IMG/VR virus record: IMGVR_UViG_3300046171_000275
Location: 1 to 50,403 of that record
Length of the DNA stretch: 50,403 nucleotides
Strand: one strand, 5' to 3'
Origin: a virus
Shown here: positions 45,560-50,403 of the stretch, piece by piece
Position numbering within the stretch: position 1 is the first letter of the stretch
Layout: each line of letters opens with the position of its first letter
Notes under the pieces: generated by a model
The model's input: the letters and a program-made list of their open reading frames with translations, nothing else
Database searches by the model: none
Told to the model about the DNA's origin: nothing
Made by a program: the position numbers and the translations under genes

Positions 45560-47134
45560 ATGGCATCTGAGATTCGTGTAAATAAAATAAAAAACAGGAG
45601 TGGTCTTGGAACTATCACAGTTTCACAAGATGGTTTCGTGGTATCAGGTATTGTTACCGCAAATTCTTTTAGTGGTGTTAATTCTGTTACTGCAACATCA
45701 ATTCATGGTACTGGTATTTCGACTTTTAATGAAATACAATTAGATGATAATAAGGTTATTAAAATTGGTAATGATGGTGATCTACAATTATCTTCTGATG
45801 GTACAGATAGTTTTATTCAACATACAAGTGCTGCTTCATTAAAAATAAGATCTGCTAATGGTATTAATTTAAATACAGACACCACTGATGATGCGATTGC
45901 TTGTAATAAAGAAGGTTCAGTAGAAATATATTTTCATAATAACAAAAAATTTGAAACCACAGGTTCGGGAACAATCACAACTGGTATCATAACAGCACTT
46001 GGTGGCAATTTAAATGAGGGATCATTCTTAACAGGAACTTCTGTTGGTGTTGGAACTACTACAACTACAGGAAGAAATGCAGGAGTCGGTACTGCAAATG
46101 GTACTTTGATTTATAACTCTACGGGTAATAAATTAGAAATATATGCTGATAATGCTTGGAAAGAAATACAACAAAAAACTCCTTTTAATGTAAGTGGTGG
46201 AACAGTATCGAATGATGTTAACAGAACTGATTTTGTAACACATACTTTTACCTCACCAGGTAACTTTGTTTCTGGTGGATCAATAGTCTCAGCAGAAATA
46301 TTCGTCATCGGTGGTGGCGGAGGTGGCGGCGGTAACAGATATGGTGGAGGTGGTGGTGCTGGTGGTGGCATGCTTGCTACTGGTGTAAGTGTTGATCCTG
46401 GAACTTATGCTGTATCAATCGGTTCAGGTGGTAATGGTGGACCAGGTGATGCACCAGGTTCTGATGGAGGTAATACTATCTTCAATCCTGGTGGTGCTCA
46501 ACAAAGACAAGGAACTGGTGGTGGCGGAGGTGCTAGTTATGATGGTACTTCAACAGGTCGCAGTGGAGGTTCTGGTGGAGGCGCATCTTCACGTCCTCCT
46601 TCTTCAGGAGGATCAGCATCTCAACCATCCGCACCTGGATCAGGAACAGATTATGGAAATCGAGGAGGAAATTATAACACACCTGGTGGTGGTTGGTGTC
46701 CAGCTGGAGGAGGAGGTGCAGCTGCACAAGGAGTAGATTCTCCTTCTACACGTCACAATGGTGGAGGAAATGGAGGTGCTGGTGTACAATTATCAATCAG
46801 TGGAACCGCAACCTATTATGGTGGCGGTGGTGGTGCTTCTGCTTTCCATAATATAAGTCCATCCCCTCCTGGTAGCAATACTGCAGCACCTGCAAATCAT
46901 AAAACTTTTGGTGGTGCTGGTGGTGGTGGCACAGCTGCTGGTAGTCCAGATGTTACAATACCAAGTAATTCTTCACCAGGCGTAAATGCAACTGCAAATA
47001 CTGGTAGTGGGGGAGCAGGTACTCATAGTCCCGCTACTCAAAATTTCAATTCAGGACCAGGTGTTGGAGGAAATGGTGCTGCTGGTCTTGTAATCATTGC
47101 ATATCCAACTGTTGATAATTCTGTATTAACATAA
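45560..47134 (+). CDS. Glycine-rich tail fibre / adhesin
   Basis: A 524-residue intact gene. MASEIRVNKIKNRSGLGTIT and DNKVIKIGNDGDLQLSSDGT are shaft; TTGRNAGVGTANGTLIYNST, a LEIYADNAWKEIQQ linker and FVTHTFTSPGNFVSGGSIVS lead to the glycine-rich tip with EIFVIGGGGGGGGNRYGGGG, ending GAAGLVIIAYPTV. It is the fourth glycine-rich fibre in the window and a near neighbour of 43873. The different central tip sequence suggests a different receptor. Confidence 0.8.
   Translation: MASEIRVNKIKNRSGLGTITVSQDGFVVSGIVTANSFSGVNSVTATSIHGTGISTFNEIQLDDNKVIKIGNDGDLQLSSDGTDSFIQHTSAASLKIRSANGINLNTDTTDDAIACNKEGSVEIYFHNNKKFETTGSGTITTGIITALGGNLNEGSFLTGTSVGVGTTTTTGRNAGVGTANGTLIYNSTGNKLEIYADNAWKEIQQKTPFNVSGGTVSNDVNRTDFVTHTFTSPGNFVSGGSIVSAEIFVIGGGGGGGGNRYGGGGGAGGGMLATGVSVDPGTYAVSIGSGGNGGPGDAPGSDGGNTIFNPGGAQQRQGTGGGGGASYDGTSTGRSGGSGGGASSRPPSSGGSASQPSAPGSGTDYGNRGGNYNTPGGGWCPAGGGGAAAQGVDSPSTRHNGGGNGGAGVQLSISGTATYYGGGGGASAFHNISPSPPGSNTAAPANHKTFGGAGGGGTAAGSPDVTIPSNSSPGVNATANTGSGGAGTHSPATQNFNSGPGVGGNGAAGLVIIAYPTVDNSVLT
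46289..46367 (+). repeat. 79-bp near-identical repeat in glycine-rich tips, copy 2
   Basis: Partner of 44589-44667. The identical core of 40 bases is 46328-46367. Confidence 0.8.
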
Positions 47135-47140
47135 TCATTA

Positions 47141-47947
47141 ATGAAAAAAATTTATTATTTAGTGGGTTTACCTCGTGCAGGTAATACTCTTTTTGGTTCT
47201 TTATTAAATCAAAATCCAAGAGTTAAGGTTACAGCAAATAGTGTTGTGCCTGATATCATTTGGAGAACAGAGTGTTTGAAAGGAGAACAAATTTATCATG
47301 AATTTCCAGATGAAAATTCTTTAAATAGTGTGCTTGAAAATATTATTCCTAATTACTATCAAAATTGGGATTATGATATTATTATTGACAGATCAGTTTG
47401 GGGTCTTCAAAGTAATCTTGAATTGTTAAAAAAATATTCACCAAATGAAATAAAGTTCGTTGTATTATTAAGAGATGTACAGGAAGTTGTAGCTTCATAT
47501 GTTCATTGGAGTGAAAATAACAAACCAAATTTTATTGATAATCTCACAGATGGAACATTAAAGTCAAAGGTTGATTTTGTTTTACGAGAGGATAGTGATT
47601 TATGGAGAAATTACTGGTCAATAATAGGTGCTAGAGATTCAGAGTATCCTTGTTTCTTTATAGAATATAAGGATTTAGTTAATCATACCTCTAAAGTCTT
47701 GTTATCATTATATGATTTTTTAGAAATCGAACCATTTCAACATAAGTATAGTGAACTTGATAACTTTAATATAAATGGATTAGAATATAATGATGATATG
47801 CTTGGTAATAACTTACACACTGTCAGAAAAGATAAAGTCAAGTTAAGTGATTATGACATTAATAAATACCTATCAGAGGGTACTCAACATATTTGTTCAA
47901 CTTTAAATTTTTGGAAAGATGGCTCATTACGCAAGACTTGGTGTTAA
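47141..47947 (+). CDS. Sulfotransferase-family protein
   Basis: A 268-residue protein. N-terminal VGLPRAGNTLFGSLLNQNPR (residues ~7-26) is the 5'-phosphosulfate loop of PAPS-dependent sulfotransferases; KFVVLLRDVQEVVASYVHW near 107 is the 3'-phosphate-binding region with its Arg and Ser; FFIEYKDLVNHTSKVLLSLY and the tail follow the family order. It would transfer sulfate from PAPS to a hydroxyl group of a sugar or protein. It lies among fibre genes rather than in the glycan operon, and its end overlaps the next gene by 29 bases. Target unknown. Confidence 0.8.
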   Translation: MKKIYYLVGLPRAGNTLFGSLLNQNPRVKVTANSVVPDIIWRTECLKGEQIYHEFPDENSLNSVLENIIPNYYQNWDYDIIIDRSVWGLQSNLELLKKYSPNEIKFVVLLRDVQEVVASYVHWSENNKPNFIDNLTDGTLKSKVDFVLREDSDLWRNYWSIIGARDSEYPCFFIEYKDLVNHTSKVLLSLYDFLEIEPFQHKYSELDNFNINGLEYNDDMLGNNLHTVRKDKVKLSDYDINKYLSEGTQHICSTLNFWKDGSLRKTWC

Positions 47948-48387
47948 CAACGTTGTTGTCCGAGTAGATATTATCGATAATTCAAAGATTACTACTTCAG
48001 GTGGTATTGAAAAAGATGCACTAGCATTTGAACATTTGTTTGATGAATTTGGTGCAGGTATATGGGTGAAGTGTTCCTTCAACACTGCAGAAGGAGTTCA
48101 TTCTTTAGGTGGACACACCTTTAAGAGCAAATTATCCTGGTGGCGATATGACGAAGTTGATCCTTGGTATTATGATACCGCTAATGATATATTTTGTAAG
48201 GGGAGACCAAAGGATAAAGATGGTGAAAGTTGTTCATCATGGACTTTAAATACAACTTCTGGAGTATGGGAATCCTCCCATCACAAAACCAGAGTATACC
48301 AGACAACAAATAGAGGAATACAAACATTATTTCTGGGATGAATCTGCATATCAATCAGATAATTCAACTGGTTGGATTTTAGTGTAA
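47919..48387 (+). CDS. Fibre-locus accessory protein, MA(H/Y)FAKL family (one frameshift)
   Basis: Repaired length 155 residues. MAHYARLGVNNVVVRVDIID, GIEKDALAFEHLFD, WYYDTANDIFCKGRP, then after removing an extra G at ~48271 SGVWNPPITKPEYTRQQIEE, KHYFWDESAYQSDN, GWILV. The repaired end matches the paralogue at 38202 (RWNPPITIP, TWDEKAYQLDN). The start lies inside the sulfotransferase gene. Confidence 0.7.
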
Positions 48388-48393
48388 TAAATA
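48387..48393 (+). promoter_or_regulatory. T4-type late promoter motif
   Basis: ATAAATA at the previous stop, 15 bases before ATG 48409. Confidence 0.5.
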
Positions 48394-48408
48394 GTAGAAA
48401 AATATATA

Positions 48409-48993
48409 ATGTCTGATATCCGCTTTAATAATTGGAAACATCAATCGGGCACTGGTGGTGTCTCGCAGAATTCTGGTGGAAATGTGGGTATCGGATCTAC
48501 ACTTCCATCATCGAAACTTGATGTCGGTGGTGATGGTAAGTTTACTGGTGTTGTAACTGCGACTTCTTTTAGTGGTAGTGGTGCAAACTTAACTGGTATT
48601 GATGCTTCTGCAATTAAGTTTAGTGGAGCAGTCAAGGCACAAGCAAATAATAGTGGTGTTGTAATCACTGGTGTTGCTACTGCGACTAAGTTTGTTGGTG
48701 ATGGTTCTGATCTGACTGGTCTTCCATCAGGCAGTGAATTTAAATTTGGCACAGCAGGTATCACAACTGTCAAGAATCTTGGTATTCAAACTACCACAGT
48801 TGATAATTATGAAACAGTAGGTGCTGCAAACTCATTTAGAGGTATCTACATTGGTGATGGTTCACTTGTATTCAACGCAAGACTAGATAATATCAATGGT
48901 TATTATATTGGAACTGGAAGAAATGCATTGAATGCAGGACCAGTTACATTAGGTTCAACTATGACACTTGACGGTGCATGGGTTATCGTGTAG
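48409..48993 (+). CDS. Tail-fibre protein with terminal cap module
   Basis: A 194-residue protein: MSDIRFNNWKHQSGTGGVSQ, NVGIGSTLPSSKLDVGGDGK, ANLTGIDASAIKFSGAVKAQ and ITGVATATKFVGDGSDLTGL are standard shaft modules; it ends YIGTGRNALNAGPVTLGSTM, TLDGAWVIV, the cap module also seen at 39451 (NGLMAGPV, FVVV) and 2454. It is one of the shortest complete fibre-type genes in this locus. Confidence 0.72.
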   Translation: MSDIRFNNWKHQSGTGGVSQNSGGNVGIGSTLPSSKLDVGGDGKFTGVVTATSFSGSGANLTGIDASAIKFSGAVKAQANNSGVVITGVATATKFVGDGSDLTGLPSGSEFKFGTAGITTVKNLGIQTTTVDNYETVGAANSFRGIYIGDGSLVFNARLDNINGYYIGTGRNALNAGPVTLGSTMTLDGAWVIV

Positions 48994-49005
48994 TATAGGA
49001 GAGTT

Positions 49006-49521
49006 ATGGCAATTACATTACATCCAGACGGAAGAGTGATGCACGGAGGCATTAATGTTACTCCGAAACCAATGATTGATACGTTTCATATTACTCAAAA
49101 TGATAGCACTGCTAGATCTCCAGTCACTGATTGGTCAAGATTAACTGCTAGTGGTTTTTTATTTGATGGTGCGTATAATACTGGTATGTCTCTTTCAAGT
49201 GGAGTATTTACTTTCCCCACAACTGGTCGATATTTAATTATATGGGCGATTGGTATGTATATTACTAGTAATGATGCTGGTATGGGATTTAATTTACAAA
49301 CTTGCACTGATGGTAGTACTTTCTCATCAATAACAAATATAGATGGTGGTGATTCTGGAGGACATCATGATCACGTAACTCATCAATTTATTGTGAATAT
49401 AACTAACACCTCACTTCAAAAAGTTCAATTTGGAACTGGAAGTATGACAGGTGGTAATATTAAAGGAGGCACCAGTCAATCATTTGGTAACTGTACTTTT
49501 ATTCGTTTAGCAGATAATTAA
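49006..49521 (+). CDS. C1q-like receptor-binding or fibre-tip protein
   Basis: A 171-residue protein: MAITLHPDGRVMHGGINVTP, FLFDGAYNTGMSLSSGVFTF, TTGRYLIIWAIGMYITSN and NCTFIRLADN. The spacing of FTFPTTGRYLI and the strand-rich C-terminus match the C1q/TNF jelly-roll seen at the ends of 4374 and 42257, here as a nearly free-standing domain. GGAGAG upstream is a good ribosome site. Confidence 0.65.
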   Translation: MAITLHPDGRVMHGGINVTPKPMIDTFHITQNDSTARSPVTDWSRLTASGFLFDGAYNTGMSLSSGVFTFPTTGRYLIIWAIGMYITSNDAGMGFNLQTCTDGSTFSSITNIDGGDSGGHHDHVTHQFIVNITNTSLQKVQFGTGSMTGGNIKGGTSQSFGNCTFIRLADN

Positions 49522-49527
49522 TAAATA
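49521..49527 (+). promoter_or_regulatory. T4-type late promoter motif
   Basis: ATAAATA overlapping the previous stop, 5 bases before ATG 49533. Confidence 0.45.
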
Positions 49528-49532
49528 AAATT

Positions 49533-49892
49533 ATGAAATACGATATTACTCACGCATTACAATCATTAAAACCAGGAGCACAGTGGACTCTCCGTGGTGA
49601 TGATTATTCTGGTCTTGAATGGTTAGATAGTAGTCAGACAAAACCAACAGAAACAGAAGTCAATAGTAAGATTTCTTCACTTGATGCTGCAGAAGCAATG
49701 AGATTATTGCGTATTGAAAGAGATACAAGAATTGCAAAGACAGATTGGAGAGCATCATCAGATCTAACATTAGCATCTGCTTGGAGCACTTATCGTCAGG
49801 CACTTCGTGATATCACAACACAAACACCAAAATTAAATTCCGAATACGAATTAGATTTAACATCAGTCACTTGGCCAACTGAACCTTCATAA
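49533..49892 (+). CDS. Phage tail-assembly chaperone-like protein
   Basis: A 119-residue protein: MKYDITHALQSLKPGAQWTL, AEAMRLLRIERDTRIAKTDW, then SAWSTYRQALRDITTQTPKL and VTWPTEPS. The order R...RD..I..TDW, AW..YRQALRDI, WP is that of the small tail-assembly chaperones (Phage_tail_APC-like family) that follow fibre genes in many phages. It probably assists folding or attachment of a neighbouring fibre. Confidence 0.75.
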   Translation: MKYDITHALQSLKPGAQWTLRGDDYSGLEWLDSSQTKPTETEVNSKISSLDAAEAMRLLRIERDTRIAKTDWRASSDLTLASAWSTYRQALRDITTQTPKLNSEYELDLTSVTWPTEPS

Positions 49893-49894
49893 CT

Positions 49895-50403
49895 ATGGCA
49901 TCAGAATTAAGAGTAGATAAAATAATTCCAACTGGTGGTGTTGGAGCGGACTCTGGTAATACTATCAGAGGAGGTGGTATTATACAGGTTATACAAAACT
50001 CCACTACATCCGAAGTGTCTTCAACAAGCACATCTTTTGTAGATACTGGTTTAAATTGTACTATTCAACCTAAGTTTCAGACAAGCAAAATCTTAATCAT
50101 TGTGAATCAATTTTATCGAATCATAAGAACCCAACATTATGGTGGTGGGGGATTCCAACTTGTAAGAGGATCTACTGTAATTCAAACAGGGACCTAACAA
50201 TGCAACAGGTGCTCAACCATATCATCAATATTTGTCACTTAATTCTTCTGCTGGTAACTCCATACAGATGTATGGTAGGTTTCCAATTACTTTCTTAGAT
50301 ACACCAAACACCTTATCTGCTATAGTATATAAAACACAAATGGCATGTAATTCAACATCGGATAGTTCTCAGGTTAGAGCACAGTATCAAGCAACTGGAG
50401 AAA
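49895..50403 (+). CDS. Tail-fibre-type protein (3' partial, one frameshift)
   Basis: Begins MASELRVDKIIPTGGVGADS, the same start as 45560. GIIQVIQNSTTSEVSSTSTS, FVDTGLNCTIQPKFQTSKIL is a domain common in phage tail proteins. An extra G at ~50193 stops the frame at 50197; removed, it continues GPNNATGAQPYHQYLSLNSS, MYGRFPITFLDTPNT to the window end. Confidence 0.68.

Overview
The window is a 50.4 kb piece of a T4-like marine cyanophage (cyanomyovirus), probably infecting Prochlorococcus or a close relative. The evidence is AT-rich DNA, psbA and psbD coding for the photosystem II reaction-centre proteins, a cluster of high-light-inducible (hli) genes, several Fe(II)/2-oxoglutarate oxygenases, T4-type late promoter motifs (ATAAATA or CTAAATA) just before many genes, and a large set of modular tail-fibre genes. 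All genes I can support lie on the + strand.

Layout. (1) Positions 1-5.7 kb: tail-fibre genes, starting with a fibre that carries a self-cleaving S74 chaperone domain, then a decayed stretch, two short fibre-cap genes, a glycine-rich fibre and a C1q-like fibre. (2) 5.7-7.7 kb: three overlapping oxygenase genes behind a perfect-consensus sigma-70 promoter. (3) 7.8-9.8 kb: small conserved phage genes and a mannose-6-phosphate isomerase-type cupin. (4) 9.8-23.2 kb: one tightly packed, probably single-transcript glycan operon with its own sigma-70 promoter and a strong terminator. It encodes a GDP-mannose 3,5-epimerase-like enzyme, NAD synthetase, a UDP-glucose/GDP-mannose dehydrogenase-family enzyme, two or three GT11 (fucosyltransferase-like) enzymes, other glycosyltransferases, a UDP-sugar epimerase and two methyltransferases. 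(5) 23.2-24.5 kb: three hli genes (one a double-repeat fusion) and five tiny membrane peptides. (6) 24.5-28.9 kb: a fourth oxygenase and a ~1,300-residue probable structural protein. (7) 28.9-31.4 kb: psbA and psbD, each followed by a terminator. (8) 31.5-32.9 kb: small genes including an HNH nuclease. (9) 32.9-50.4 kb: a second, larger tail-fibre locus with glycine-rich adhesins, C1q-like heads, paralogous accessory proteins, chaperone-like proteins and a sulfotransferase.

How the parts work together. The photosynthesis genes should keep photosystem II running during infection. The sugar operon could build an activated sugar (by homology GDP-L-galactose or a relative) and transfer it with GT11 enzymes, modifying the host surface or the virion. 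The fibre loci look like recombining cassettes that change host recognition.

Quality warning: about 28 single-base insertions or deletions break otherwise well-conserved reading frames, including two in psbD. Most sit in short homopolymers. I read them as sequencing or assembly errors and annotate the repaired genes across them, noting each site.
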